A DNA stretch of 34,285 nucleotides from Ignavibacteriales bacterium (GTDB lineage: Bacteria > Bacteroidota > Ignavibacteria > UBA10030), in assembly GCA_016192345.1 (NCBI GenBank), contig JACPUH010000086.1, forward strand, positions 1-34,285, in the 5' to 3' direction. Position 1 is the stretch's first letter, and every line of letters starts with the position of its first letter. Below the pieces are notes generated by a model. That model had not been told where the DNA came from. It saw only the letters and a program-made list of their open reading frames with translations, and ran no database searches. Of this stretch, positions 9,321 through 17,427 are shown piece after piece. The position numbers and the translations under genes are program-made.

Positions 9321-10822
9321 CGCCCCTGTTTGTAGAGTGTATAATAGAAAAGGTCCGACTTCGAGATCCCCAGCCCGGAAAAGGTCCTCGTCATTACCGG
9401 TTGGAGAGAGTCGGAGGCCAGGCGGTTCGGAACGAGCGAGCGGTCAACGATATAGTCGGGTTGGACCGCCTGTTTGTATCTCCCCTGTGTCATTCCTTCA
9501 TCATAGGTTACATCCTGAAAAGCCTTCTTGACCGCCGGTGTCAAGAGTCCTGCGGTTTCGTACATCGTCCTCCCTGACACATATCCAAGAAGTCCCACAT
9601 CGGGGGTCAGCACCGTGGCATCCTCCGCCGAGTTGGTCCGGAGCCAGTAGGCAATCGGCCTCAAACACTCTTCCATCCCCATCGTGAAGTTGCGCATGTG
9701 CGGCACGACGCGGGATTGATAGACATACTGATTCTGGGCGAGGGAAACGCCGGCCAGCAGTATGACAACCCCCACCGCCTTTTGGGGGGAGAGCATGGAA
9801 AGCACCTCGAGCTTTTTGATCGACCACACTGCATACAAAATGAGAAACGGGACGACCGGCAACAGGTAGCGTGACACCACCTGCACGTTGAAGAGAAGGT
9901 AAAACGCCGGAAGCGCAATCGTCCAGATCAGCGGAAAGCCATCCTCACGCAGGATGCTCCATCCACGCACTTTCACGATCCAGGCAATCCCGGAGATCAG
10001 TGTGAGGATCACGATGCCCTGTGTCGCCCCGAGAATATTGATCGTCGACAACCCGACGAACAGGGTGGTTGCAAGATCGAAGCCGGTGGTGGATTTTGCC
10101 TGAAGGGTCAGGGGAATGATCGAACCGAAATGGACCCAGGCAACGACCAGCCACACGCCGACCACGACACCGAAAACCCCCATCGAGCGGACGATCCGAA
10201 GGGTTCGTTCCGCTCCCCGTGCACCATGGAGGAGGATGTCTCCCGCCACAGCCATCATCATCAAAGCGCCTTCCGGCCTGACAAGCGTTAGAACGCCGGT
10301 GACAAAGGCCGCGATGCCGTACTCCTTCCGGTACGCATACCAGACCACGAGAACGCTCAACAGCACTGCCAGCGAAGTTTCCATGCCGGAGGAGGCCCAT
10401 CGCAGGAACCAGGCATCGAACGAGAGCATCCACGCGACCATCAACGCAAACAGCTTATCCTGGAGAATGACGAACGCCAGGATGTAGACCACCAGAATGG
10501 TAAAACTGGCAAAGAGAAGATCGAGCGTTTTCGCGACGACATACGGATCGAGTCCCAACCCCGTCCCAACTGCGATGACGACCGCCCAGAGGGGCCCGGT
10601 CAGACCATAACTCGGCGTGGCATCATTGAACGAGAACCCATCCCCGGCGGCGAGGTTCCTGGCATACTGGAGATAAATATACGTATCGTCGGGAGTATAC
10701 TCAAAATGCAGTGCAGTCGTCGCGTAGAAGACGATCAGGATAAGCGCGATCCCGAAGCGCAGGATAAAACGGAGGAACGGCGAGTGTTCCTCAAGCTGCC
10801 CACGATCCCCCCCCTCAATCAC
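9317..10822 (-). CDS. Multispanning membrane glycosyltransferase-like protein (ArnT/PMT superfamily, GT-C fold)
   Basis: Integral membrane protein of about 501 residues with roughly 10-12 hydrophobic helices. After the first helix comes an acidic loop, HFEYTPDDTYIYLQYARN, whose Asp pair (about D45, D46) is the hallmark of GT-C enzymes that use lipid-phosphate sugars. I chose the GTG at 10822. It has GGAGG 4 nt upstream, overlaps the HAD stop by 8 nt, and gives a normal N-terminus. An ATG at 10948 in the same frame would overlap the HAD gene by 134 nt and add a Cys-rich segment unlike the family. A run of 8 G on the coding strand (10807-10814) covers codons 3-6. Donor and acceptor are unknown. 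Confidence 0.82.
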   Translation of the reverse strand: MIEGGDRGQLEEHSPFLRFILRFGIALILIVFYATTALHFEYTPDDTYIYLQYARNLAAGDGFSFNDATPSYGLTGPLWAVVIAVGTGLGLDPYVVAKTLDLLFASFTILVVYILAFVILQDKLFALMVAWMLSFDAWFLRWASSGMETSLAVLLSVLVVWYAYRKEYGIAAFVTGVLTLVRPEGALMMMAVAGDILLHGARGAERTLRIVRSMGVFGVVVGVWLVVAWVHFGSIIPLTLQAKSTTGFDLATTLFVGLSTINILGATQGIVILTLISGIAWIVKVRGWSILREDGFPLIWTIALPAFYLLFNVQVVSRYLLPVVPFLILYAVWSIKKLEVLSMLSPQKAVGVVILLAGVSLAQNQYVYQSRVVPHMRNFTMGMEECLRPIAYWLRTNSAEDATVLTPDVGLLGYVSGRTMYETAGLLTPAVKKAFQDVTYDEGMTQGRYKQAVQPDYIVDRSLVPNRLASDSLQPVMTRTFSGLGISKSDLFYYTLYKQGR

Positions 10823-11465
10823 ATTGCCTCCACAGCCATGAGCTGAACTCCGGGACACTATGAAAGAGAAAGTCCGTCCGCATTTCCAGCACACGTTCTT
10901 TTGTGAAGGAATCCCAAACAACGGCGGCGATCCTGACTCCCGCCCCACGCGCCGCCTTGATATCCGCCACCGAATCGCCGACCATCAGCACCTCCTCAGG
11001 CTTTAACTGAAAACGGGCAAGGATCTTCCCGATGCCTTCCGATGACGGTTTGTGTTCAACCACGTCGTTCCCCGTGACAATGTAATCGAAATAGGTCTGC
11101 AGTCCGAATTCTTCCAGGGTGATCGTCGTCGTATGGATCCCCTTCCCCGTGAAGAGAGCCACCTTCAGCCCGCGTTGTTTCAGGAATTCCAGGATCTCCC
11201 TGATCCCCGGATACACCTGAGCCAATTGATGGTTGCCCCGATAGAAATCAAGATAGTCCTTCATGACAACCTCCATCATCCCTTCGTCCACGATCCGCAA
11301 CAGTGCCCCCTCCTCCGGTGGACCGAACATGCCCGTGATCTCCTGCTCCGAATAGACTTTGCCGGCGTACTTCCGGCCGATGTAGTTGAAGGAATCGAAG
11401 ATGAGCCGGTTGGTCTGCGTGAGCGTGCCGTCCATATCGAAAATGACGCAGCGAAGGGGGCTCAT
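10815..11465 (-). CDS. HAD-superfamily (HAD-IA, phosphoglycolate phosphatase-like) hydrolase
   Basis: Cytosolic phosphatase of about 216 residues. Motif I is FDMDGTLT (nucleophile D10, acid/base D12) and motif II is the Thr of VALFTGKG. Motif III/IV is MVGDSVADIKAARGAG, preceded by the substrate-loop lysine in KPSSEGIGK. The cap is a helical C1 type (about residues 20-90). The ATG at 11465 has GGAG 5 nt upstream and puts motif I at the expected distance from the N-terminus. An upstream ATG at 11615 would add 50 residues with no family similarity. The stop codon overlaps the start of the membrane glycosyltransferase gene. Gph, PpaX or a sugar-phosphate phosphatase are all possible. Confidence 0.88.
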   Translation of the reverse strand: MSPLRCVIFDMDGTLTQTNRLIFDSFNYIGRKYAGKVYSEQEITGMFGPPEEGALLRIVDEGMMEVVMKDYLDFYRGNHQLAQVYPGIREILEFLKQRGLKVALFTGKGIHTTTITLEEFGLQTYFDYIVTGNDVVEHKPSSEGIGKILARFQLKPEEVLMVGDSVADIKAARGAGVRIAAVVWDSFTKERVLEMRTDFLFHSVPEFSSWLWRQCD

Positions 11466-11540
11466 ACGCTCTCCGGTCGCAACGGCACTGGAATTTCCCT
11501 CGCGGGAAGTGAAATGGTCAGACGCATCGAGGCTCCTGCC

Positions 11541-11578
11541 TAAAGCAGCAAAGGCGTCAAGCTGTGACTCGACGCCTT
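11541..11578 (-). terminator. Probable rho-independent terminator after the aldolase gene
   Basis: On the minus strand an 8-bp perfect stem (AAGGCGTC / GACGCCTT, 12-nt loop) is followed by the imperfect T-rich tract TTGCTGCTTTA. It lies about 60 nt past the aldolase stop and before the HAD gene, so it may separate the two transcripts. The broken T-tract makes it moderate at best. Confidence 0.45.
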
Positions 11579-11639
11579 GCCGGTATTCTGAGACTTGTAC
11601 AGCACGAAGTTGCATGAAAGCGACAGCACCAAACCACCC

Positions 11640-12689
11640 TCAGGCGATGGTGACATCCTTGGAAAGATAGACATCCTGGATGGCATTCAGGAGTTCCGCC
11701 CCGTCCTTCATCGGTCGCTGGAACGCCTTGCGTCCGGAGATCAATCCCATCCCGCCGGCCCTCTTGTTGATCACGGCCGTCTTCACCGCTTCCGCAACAT
11801 CGTTCTGCCCGGAAGGACCGCCGGAATTGATCAGGCCGGCGCGGCCCATGTAACAGTTCGCCACCTGGTACCGCGTCAGGTCGATCGGATGATCGGAGGA
11901 GAGTTCCTCGTACACCTTCTTATGCGTCTTGCCGAAGTTCACCGCCGTGTAGCCACCGTTGTTCTCCGGCAGCTTCTGCTTGATGATGTCCGCTTCGATC
12001 GTAACACCGAGGTGGTTCGCCTGACCGGTCAGGTCGGCGGAAACGTGGTAATCTTTTTCTTTTGTCTTGAATGCGGGGTTCCGGGTATAGCACCACAGGA
12101 TGGTTGCCAGGCCGAGTTCGTGAGCCTGCTGAAATGCCTGGCTGACCTCCCAGATCTGGCGGCGTGATTCCGGGGAGCCAAAATACACGGTGGCGCCAAC
12201 GGCAACGGCTCCCATGTCATAGGCCTGCTTCACGCTCCCGAACATCGACTGGTCATACGTGTTGGGATAGGAGAGGAACTCGTTGTGATTGAACTTCAGG
12301 ATGAACGGGATCTTGTGAGCGTACTTCCGTGACACAGCTCCCAGGACTCCCAGTGTCGAGGCAACCGCATTGCATCCCCCTTCGATGGCCAGTTTCACGA
12401 TGTTCTCGGGGTCGAAGTACACCGGGTTCGGAGCGAAGGAAGCCCCGGCAGAATGTTCAATCCCCTGATCGACGGGAAGGATGGAAACGTACCCCGTCCC
12501 GGCAAGTCTGCCGTGCCCGACCAGTTGCTGAAGGCTTCGAAGAACCTGGGGGGTTCGATCGGTGAGAGCATAGACGCGGTCGATAATATCGGGACCGGGC
12601 AGATGCAGCGACTCTTTGGGGATGGTGTTACACTTGTGTTCGAGAAGGTTCTTGGCATCGGAACCAAGCAGTTCTTCGATCTTGATCAT
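11640..12689 (-). CDS. fbaB: Class I fructose-bisphosphate aldolase, DhnA/FbaB type
   Basis: Glycolytic/gluconeogenic aldolase of 349 residues that cleaves or forms fructose 1,6-bisphosphate through a lysine Schiff base. The (beta/alpha)8 barrel contains the family signature [12 protein letters not shown] (71-82), [11 protein letters not shown] (128-138), [18 protein letters not shown] (162-179) and, near the C-terminus, the phosphate-binding [10 protein letters not shown]. The ATG at 12689 has AGGAG 7 nt upstream and lies about 46 nt downstream of the predicted transcription start. An ATG/GTG-type extension to 12752 would overlap the promoter and is rejected. It is the FbaB-type aldolase, unrelated to the zinc-dependent class II enzyme. 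Confidence 0.94.
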   Translation of the reverse strand: MIKIEELLGSDAKNLLEHKCNTIPKESLHLPGPDIIDRVYALTDRTPQVLRSLQQLVGHGRLAGTGYVSILPVDQGIEHSAGASFAPNPVYFDPENIVKLAIEGGCNAVASTLGVLGAVSRKYAHKIPFILKFNHNEFLSYPNTYDQSMFGSVKQAYDMGAVAVGATVYFGSPESRRQIWEVSQAFQQAHELGLATILWCYTRNPAFKTKEKDYHVSADLTGQANHLGVTIEADIIKQKLPENNGGYTAVNFGKTHKKVYEELSSDHPIDLTRYQVANCYMGRAGLINSGGPSGQNDVAEAVKTAVINKRAGGMGLISGRKAFQRPMKDGAELLNAIQDVYLSKDVTIA

Positions 12690-12742
12690 GGGAAGGCTCC
12701 TGTGGTATCGTTCGTCGGGGAAAATAGCAGAAACACGGGCAA

Positions 12743-12771
12743 AATATACCAAACCTTTGAGTCTATTGCAA
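12743..12771 (-). promoter_or_regulatory. Sigma-70-like promoter of the aldolase gene
   Basis: On the minus strand TTGCAA (-35) and TATATT (-10) are separated by exactly 17 nt. The expected start near 12736 leaves a leader of about 46 nt with an AGGAG ribosome site. The -10 matches TATAAT at five of six positions and the -35 matches TTGACA at four of six. Confidence 0.55.
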
Positions 12772-12820
12772 CGAAAGATCGAAGTTAAAGAGTGATGGGA
12801 TCCTTGCGGTAGGCGAGAAC

Positions 12821-12867
12821 GACCTGACAGGTTTTCCCCATGATCGCCCTGTGAAACCTGTCAGGTC
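12821..12867. repeat. Perfect 14-bp inverted repeat with 19-nt loop
   Basis: GACCTGACAGGTTT (12821-12834) and AAACCTGTCAGGTC (12854-12867) are exact reverse complements. Each arm itself contains the sub-palindrome ACCTG(A)CAGGT. It lies between the aldolase promoter and the DUF4382 gene and has no T-tract on either side, so it resembles a REP-like extragenic palindrome more than a terminator. Confidence 0.6.
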
Positions 12868-12894
12868 TACCCTGAAAGCATCTCCCATAAATGA

Positions 12895-12923
12895 CACGCC
12901 CATCCGTTGAACGGATGGGCGTG
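12895..12923. repeat. 29-bp perfect palindrome downstream of the DUF4382 gene
   Basis: The arms CACGCCCATCCGTT and AACGGATGGGCGTG are perfectly complementary around a single central G (practical loop 5 nt). It lies 39 nt past the stop of the DUF4382 lipoprotein gene and could end its transcript, but the minus-strand flank (TCATTTAT) is only a weak T-tract. The plus-strand flank is A-rich. Confidence 0.5.
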
Positions 12924-12962
12924 AAAGAAAATGAGAAAAGGCCCTACGCGTGAAGGCAATGG

Positions 12963-13778
12963 TTATTGCGTTTCCAGGGCTTTCCCTTGTGCAACGCCTT
13001 GCAGTGTTATCGTTCCAACATTCGTCGTTTGTCCCTTGGTGACAACAACACCGGGAACGGTTGTACCAAGATAGGCGGCGTTGGACGTTTCAATGGTGAG
13101 CGTATACGTCCCTTCCGGGAGTGCCATCAGTTTGAACGACCCGTCGGCCGCAGCCATAGTCATGACCGTATCCGATCCGGCGGTCGTCCAGATGCTTGCG
13201 TTGGCATCCGCTGGCAACACGGTACCGGCAACGTCCCCGGAAACAACCTTGGACTGACAGCGAATGACCGGCGACATGCGGTACTGGCCGGTCCCCGTCA
13301 GCACGATCGACCGCTCGGCGTCGAAATCAAGATAGAGTTCGTAGATCCCCCCATCCACGATTTCGAAGGTATGGGTCAGTTTCACTCCGGTCTGGAAACC
13401 GCTGGCAACTTCCAGGTTGAACTGTAAACCGCCGATCTTGATATAGCTCCCCGCTCCGAGGATCAGGCGAACCTGGGTGTAGCGGCCTGCCGCGAGCGTA
13501 GCGTTGCCGAAAATTGCGCTTGCGCCGTTTCTCAATTCAAGCAGATCGTAGCTGGCCGGTTGATCGTTCACGACCACCCATCCGCTCGTTTCATCGGAAC
13601 CGGCGGCGTGCACCTCGACGCGGTTCACCACCACCACCACTTCCTCAGCGTCGGTGGGTGCATCAATCAGGTGCATTCGAATCTCACCTTCTCCATCCGA
13701 AGGCGTGACGACCTCATCTGCGCATCCGATCATCAGGAGAAGAATGAGAATCGCACTGGATGTGAGTATGCCCTTCAT
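12963..13778 (-). CDS. DUF4382 lipoprotein with C-terminal carboxypeptidase-regulatory-like domain
   Basis: Predicted lipoprotein of 271 residues. The signal ends in LLLMIGC, giving lipidated Cys19. The DUF4382 domain runs from about residue 30 to 175, including MHLIDAPTDAEEVVVVVNRVEVH, LLELRNG and AAGRYTQVRLILG. A CarboxypepD_reg-like beta-sandwich follows at about 185-262 (AGTVLPADANASIWTT, PEGTYTLTIE). The function of DUF4382 is unknown; such proteins are common in Bacteroidota envelopes. AAGGAGG lies 9 nt upstream of the ATG. The gene diverges from rlmI and is apparently monocistronic. Confidence 0.88.
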   Translation of the reverse strand: MKGILTSSAILILLLMIGCADEVVTPSDGEGEIRMHLIDAPTDAEEVVVVVNRVEVHAAGSDETSGWVVVNDQPASYDLLELRNGASAIFGNATLAAGRYTQVRLILGAGSYIKIGGLQFNLEVASGFQTGVKLTHTFEIVDGGIYELYLDFDAERSIVLTGTGQYRMSPVIRCQSKVVSGDVAGTVLPADANASIWTTAGSDTVMTMAAADGSFKLMALPEGTYTLTIETSNAAYLGTTVPGVVVTKGQTTNVGTITLQGVAQGKALETQ

Positions 13779-13813
13779 AAGAAATCCCTCCTTGTGGTGA
13801 ATTATTCGTTTGC

Positions 13814-13843
13814 GGGTTTCCTATGAAACCCACACGTAATATA
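13814..13843 (-). promoter_or_regulatory. -10 element and 5' leader hairpin of the DUF4382 gene
   Basis: A TATATT -10-like hexamer (13843 to 13838, minus strand) is followed at the predicted start site by a perfect 7-bp hairpin, GGGTTTC-ATAG-GAAACCC (13831 to 13814). No good -35 was found. A stem at the extreme 5' end would be expected to stabilise the mRNA; this is inference. Confidence 0.35.
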
Positions 13844-13953
13844 CGTTGGAAGAGGAAACGATCTTTGATGACGGTCACGCAGGTTGTGTAGATCACACGG
13901 GGATTTTCATATTCCTCGGTTGAAGTCGACGAATATGCAGCCGTCGCCCGACC

Positions 13954-13982
13954 TTGCTTCTCGCTTCAAATCTGTCTACTTT
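13954..13982 (+). promoter_or_regulatory. Candidate promoter giving a leaderless rlmI mRNA
   Basis: TTGCTT and TACTTT are separated by 17 nt. The -10-like hexamer ends only 8 nt before the rlmI ATG at 13991, so the start site would coincide with the start codon. No Shine-Dalgarno sequence is present before this ATG. The hexamers are only partial matches. Confidence 0.35.
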
Positions 13983-13990
13983 GCCTCCGC

Positions 13991-15160
13991 ATGAACAACC
14001 AAATTATCATCCGCAAAAACGAAGAACATCGCATCCTTGCCGGGCACCAGTGGGTCTTCAGCAACGAGATCAAGACGATCCAGGGCAACCCCGAGGCCGG
14101 AGACGTCGTCGAGCTCGCGCGCTATGACGGCAAGTTTCTCGGGCATGGTTTTTACAACCCCCACTCCCTGATCGCCTTCCGTCTCCTCGGGCGGGATCAT
14201 CTCTCGATCACCTTCGAATTTCTGGAAGAACGCATCCGGCAGGCCCTGCAGCTCCGCCAACGGATTTACCCGGAGGCGGAAACGTTCCGCGTGGTCCACG
14301 GCGAGGCGGACTTTCTTCCCGGCCTGATCATCGACAAGTACAACGAGTTCCTGTCGGTCCAGACCCTCTCAGTGGGCATGGACCGGCGCCTTTCCCTGAT
14401 CAGCGACGTGCTGGATTCCCTCTTTCATCCCAAGGCCATCGTACAGCGGAACGAATCCCCGCTGCGATCACTGGAACATCTCCCCCCCGAAAAAGGGGTT
14501 CTGCGCGGGACGCTCGGCCAAACCATCATCAATGAGAACGATCTGAAATTCAAAGTGGACCTTCTCGCCGGGCAGAAAACCGGGTTCTTTCTTGATCAGA
14601 GGGAGAACAGGAAGGCCATCCGCCGTTATGTCAAGGATGCCGCGGTGCTCGATTGTTTCTGCAACGAGGGAGGGTTTGCCCTGAACGCCGCGTTCGGGGA
14701 GGCAAAGAGTGTGGTGGCAGTGGATATCTCCGAACTTGCCGTGGCAAACGCCCGGGTCAATACCACGATCAATACCGCAAAAAACGTGCTCTTCGAAGAG
14801 GCCGACGTGTTTGAAAAGCTCAAGACCCTGGAAGAGGCGCAAAGCCGGTTCGACGTGGTGATCCTCGACCCCCCGTCGTTCAGCCGGAACAAGAAAACGG
14901 TGGCAACAGCCTTGAAAGGGTACAAGGAGATCAATGCCCGCGCCCTGAAACTGTTGAACCCCGGCGGATTCCTGGTCACCGCATCCTGCTCGCACCACGT
15001 CACGGAGGATGCGTTCCTCGATACAATCGAGTCTGCCGGCCGGGCAAGCCATCGATTCCTTCAACTGCTCGAGTATGCGGGAGCGGCCCCGGATCACCCG
15101 ACCCTTGTGGCCATGCCGGAAACTTCCTATTTGAAGTTCGCAATTTACGCCGTCCGATAG
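13991..15160 (+). CDS. rlmI: Class I SAM-dependent rRNA (cytosine-C5) methyltransferase, RlmI/YccW family
   Basis: Enzyme of 389 residues expected to methylate a cytosine in 23S rRNA (m5C1962 in E. coli). An N-terminal PUA domain shows GHQWVFSNEI and DVVELARYDGKFLGHGFYN. A linker domain is followed by the Rossmann methyltransferase with KVDLLAGQKTGFFLDQREN, motif I LDCFCNEGGFALNAA, the acidic motif VVAVDIS, catalytic motif IV VVILDPPSF, and the cysteine of TASCSHHV. Length and domain order match RlmI (396 residues in E. coli). No ribosome-binding site precedes the ATG; see the adjacent promoter entry. Target position is assumed from the family. Confidence 0.93.
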   Translation: MNNQIIIRKNEEHRILAGHQWVFSNEIKTIQGNPEAGDVVELARYDGKFLGHGFYNPHSLIAFRLLGRDHLSITFEFLEERIRQALQLRQRIYPEAETFRVVHGEADFLPGLIIDKYNEFLSVQTLSVGMDRRLSLISDVLDSLFHPKAIVQRNESPLRSLEHLPPEKGVLRGTLGQTIINENDLKFKVDLLAGQKTGFFLDQRENRKAIRRYVKDAAVLDCFCNEGGFALNAAFGEAKSVVAVDISELAVANARVNTTINTAKNVLFEEADVFEKLKTLEEAQSRFDVVILDPPSFSRNKKTVATALKGYKEINARALKLLNPGGFLVTASCSHHVTEDAFLDTIESAGRASHRFLQLLEYAGAAPDHPTLVAMPETSYLKFAIYAVR

Positions 15161-15257
15161 ACCGTCCGTTCAGCGCCACAAGAAGGTTGAAAAGCGGGTC
15201 GAGTGGCACGACCGCGGCACTTCCGTCTCCCCCACTCTCCCCGACACACCGCGCGTC

Positions 15258-15286
15258 TTGCTTCTGACCGGCCAAGGAACTATATT
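15258..15286 (+). promoter_or_regulatory. Sigma-70-like promoter of the barrel gene at 15334
   Basis: TTGCTT and TATATT are separated by 17 nt; the -10 matches five of six consensus bases. The predicted start is near 15293, and the leader carries GAGGAG 8 nt before the ATG at 15334. Confidence 0.5.
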
Positions 15287-15333
15287 TCTTCCGTAGAAGT
15301 TGAATTGAACAGAGACTACTGAGGAGAACTGAG

Positions 15334-16080
15334 ATGAATCGCAACCATCGTGTACTCGTTGCCGTGCTGTTGATGACTATTTCCTCAAACCTCGTTCCCG
15401 CGCAGGAACAGCCGTTGCGCGACTCCACCTACATCTTCACCCCCTCGTCCCCCGAGCTCGTTCAGAAAACCAATTACGAACCGCTGCGCAATGCATGGGG
15501 GGTCGACATCCTCATCTCCAACAACGGGTTTGGCGCCGGAGCCTTTTACCGCCGGGAGTTTTCGGATGTGCTTTCCGGATTCGCGACGTTTGCCATTTCG
15601 GATGTGAAGGACGATAGCGAGGTCGAGTTTTACAATTACTATACGGGCCAGAGCTTCGTTCCGGGAAAAGTAAACAGGATGTTGCTCATGCCGCTGGTCA
15701 TCGGGGCACAGTATCGCCTCTTCAAAGACGATATCGTCGACAACTTCCGTCCGTACATCAGCGTCGGCGTCGGTCCCTCCATGGTGTTCGTGGCTCCCTA
15801 TTCCAAGTCGCAGCAATTTACCGGGCCGAACGGCGAGATCCTCACAACGACGGAACAGATCGAGTTCTTCAGCAGCCTGAAGTATGGAAAGGCCAATTAT
15901 ACGTTGGGAGGGTATATTGGGGCGGGGGCGTATTTCGGACTCGACAAATCCACATTGTCCGGCATCAGCATCCGTTACTATGTCGTTCCGTTCAGGAAGG
16001 GGATTGAAAGCCTGGATAAGGTGTTCATCAAGCAGTTCGGCGGATTTTTTATCACGCTCAATTTCGGTTCCTTTTACTAA
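15334..16080 (+). CDS. Predicted outer-membrane beta-barrel protein (function unknown)
   Basis: Protein of 248 residues with a signal peptide ending near NLVPAQEQ. The mature part alternates short beta-strands with turns (VDILISNNGFGAGAFYRRE, FATFAISDVKDD, MPLVIGAQYRLF, RPYISVGVGPSMVF, YTLGGYIGAGAYF). It ends with an amphipathic strand terminating in a pattern rich in Phe/Tyr (FFITLNFGSFY), the usual C-terminal signature for outer-membrane insertion. It resembles the small OmpX/OmpW-like barrels common in Bacteroidota. A promoter and strong ribosome site precede it. No specific function can be assigned. Confidence 0.78.
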   Translation: MNRNHRVLVAVLLMTISSNLVPAQEQPLRDSTYIFTPSSPELVQKTNYEPLRNAWGVDILISNNGFGAGAFYRREFSDVLSGFATFAISDVKDDSEVEFYNYYTGQSFVPGKVNRMLLMPLVIGAQYRLFKDDIVDNFRPYISVGVGPSMVFVAPYSKSQQFTGPNGEILTTTEQIEFFSSLKYGKANYTLGGYIGAGAYFGLDKSTLSGISIRYYVVPFRKGIESLDKVFIKQFGGFFITLNFGSFY

Positions 16081-16129
16081 GACCGTTTTTATCGCTGTGG
16101 TTCAAGAAACCGCGGACGCGAAAACAAAA

Positions 16130-16153
16130 GAGGCGCATCCCATGATGCGCCTC
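16130..16153 (-). terminator. Intrinsic terminator-like hairpin oriented for minus-strand transcription
   Basis: A perfect 10-bp stem with a 4-nt loop (GAGGCGCATC / GATGCGCCTC). The T-tract (TTTTGTTTT) follows it only on the minus strand, where no gene lies upstream. On the plus strand, as the end of the barrel gene, it lacks T residues. The rest of 16081-16390 holds this hairpin, the CRP-like site and C-rich sequence but no gene. Confidence 0.5.
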
Positions 16154-16275
16154 CCGCTTGTACGGCCGAAAAAGACTGAGGCACCCGAAATTCCAGAGAG
16201 CCTCCCCTAAGCTCAAAGGTCAATCAAGTGCCTCATGAAACTGGGTTCAATATAGTTTCCCGCCCCCCTCCCCGC

Positions 16276-16291
16276 TGTGATTCGAGTCACG
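16276..16291. promoter_or_regulatory. CRP/FNR-family-like binding site upstream of the ECF sigma gene
   Basis: TGTGATTCGAGTCACG matches the CRP consensus TGTGA-N6-TCACA at nine of ten defined positions. It lies 100-115 nt upstream of the sigma factor ATG, a position suited to activation. Consensus knowledge is from other phyla; no CRP/FNR gene is in the window. Confidence 0.45.
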
Positions 16292-16390
16292 CAAACGACA
16301 ATTTGCCCCCCTCCTTCCCGTTCTCCTTTTTTTTGATTAGCATTGTAGCGTTTCGGTCCCCCCACGCATCTACCTACGAACAGACATCGC

Positions 16391-16921
16391 ATGCACGACG
16401 AATCCCAGTGGATCGACCAGGCCAAGGAAGGCGACCATAAAGCGTTCAAATTGCTCTATGAACGGCATGTCACGCCCCTGTACCGCTTTATGCGGCAGTT
16501 TACCTCGGACCCTGATGAAACTGAAGAATGGACTCAACGGGCCTTTATCAAGGCCTTCGAGAACCTCCATGGGTTCGACGGTCGGGCGCGTTTCTCGTCG
16601 TGGCTGTTTAAGCTTGCCCTGAACGAAATGCGCATGGATAGGCGAAGAGCCAGCATTGTCCCGTTCGTTCCCTCGAACAACGACGACCATGGTTCCGAGC
16701 CCGGGCCGGACCTCCTTGAGTGGAGGGAGACCATGAGACTATGGCTGGAGGATCTTGACGAGACCAAGCGCACGGTGTTCCTCTTGTATGAAGTGGAAGG
16801 GTATTCCCACGCGGAGATCGCCTCCATGCTGGAGATCGGGGAAAGCACTTCGAGAACGATCCTCTCCAGGGCAAAACAGTATCTCAAAACAAAGTGGCAG
16901 AACGAGGAGGCTGGACGATGA
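16391..16921 (+). CDS. ECF-type RNA polymerase sigma factor
   Basis: Sigma-70 family factor of 176 residues. Region 2 (about 15-80) includes LYERHVTPLYRFMRQFTSDPDETEEWTQRAFIKAF and the RARFSSWLFKLALNEMRMDRRR core-binding and -10-recognition part. Region 4 (about 115-170) has the helix-turn-helix LLYEVEGYSHAEIASMLEIGESTSRTILSRAKQYL. Regions 1.1 and 3 are absent, as in ECF factors. The stop codon overlaps the next ATG (ATGA), and GAGGAGG for the next gene lies inside its end. It probably controls this operon and other envelope genes, with the downstream membrane protein as its restraint. No clear ECF-type autoregulatory promoter was recognised. Confidence 0.93.
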   Translation: MHDESQWIDQAKEGDHKAFKLLYERHVTPLYRFMRQFTSDPDETEEWTQRAFIKAFENLHGFDGRARFSSWLFKLALNEMRMDRRRASIVPFVPSNNDDHGSEPGPDLLEWRETMRLWLEDLDETKRTVFLLYEVEGYSHAEIASMLEIGESTSRTILSRAKQYLKTKWQNEEAGR

Positions 16922-17427
16922 TTCATCCCGATAAATTCTACAGACCCGACGAACTCCCGGATGAGCGGACACGGCAACGCCTCTGGCGGGGGATCGAAAA
17001 GCAGACGAAACAGGCGCGATCGTTTCTTTCGTTCATCAGCGATGCCCGCAGCTTCGCATACGGCATCGCGGCAACCGTCCTGCTTTATCTCTCAACGATA
17101 GGAGCCATTACGATCGTCAGGGATTCGATTCAAAACGCCCAGCCTGCCGTCGTCCGGGTGGACCAGGCCTACCAATCGGCGATCAAAGCCTTCGAACAGA
17201 TCATGCCGCGCCTGGTTGCGGCTCCCCGGGAGCAGCAGGAACAGGGAGGCGAACTCCTCGCACGCAAGGACCAGATCCTGATGATCGACAAGGCCATCGA
17301 GGAGCTGCGTCAGGAAACCAGGAACAACGACCTGTCGCCCATAAAGCGGACGCGCCTGCGCCAACTCTACAGTATGAAATTACAGATCCTTATAGACATG
17401 ATTGATAACGGAGAAATAGAACTATGA
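16918..17427 (+). CDS. Single-pass membrane protein, putative anti-sigma factor
   Basis: Protein of 169 residues from the ATG at 16918, which overlaps the sigma stop by 4 nt and has GAGGAGG 7 nt upstream. A charged N-terminal cytoplasmic region (about 1-40, rich in Arg/Glu) precedes one membrane helix (about residues 45-67, FAYGIAATVLLYLSTIGAITIV). A mostly helical, Gln/Glu-rich outer domain (about 70-169) follows. Position directly behind an ECF factor, one helix and a basic N-terminus are what anti-sigma factors show. It lacks a recognisable zinc anti-sigma motif (HxxxCxxC), so the role is inferred from context. The stop overlaps the next ATG (ATGA). Confidence 0.7.
   Translation: MIHPDKFYRPDELPDERTRQRLWRGIEKQTKQARSFLSFISDARSFAYGIAATVLLYLSTIGAITIVRDSIQNAQPAVVRVDQAYQSAIKAFEQIMPRLVAAPREQQEQGGELLARKDQILMIDKAIEELRQETRNNDLSPIKRTRLRQLYSMKLQILIDMIDNGEIEL

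Noticed and set aside
10823..10948. Upstream ATG for the membrane glycosyltransferase
   Set aside because: It would overlap the HAD gene by 134 nt; the GTG at 10822 has a Shine-Dalgarno match.
12690..12752. Longer start for the aldolase
   Set aside because: It would place coding sequence across the -10 region; the ATG at 12689 has AGGAG at good spacing.
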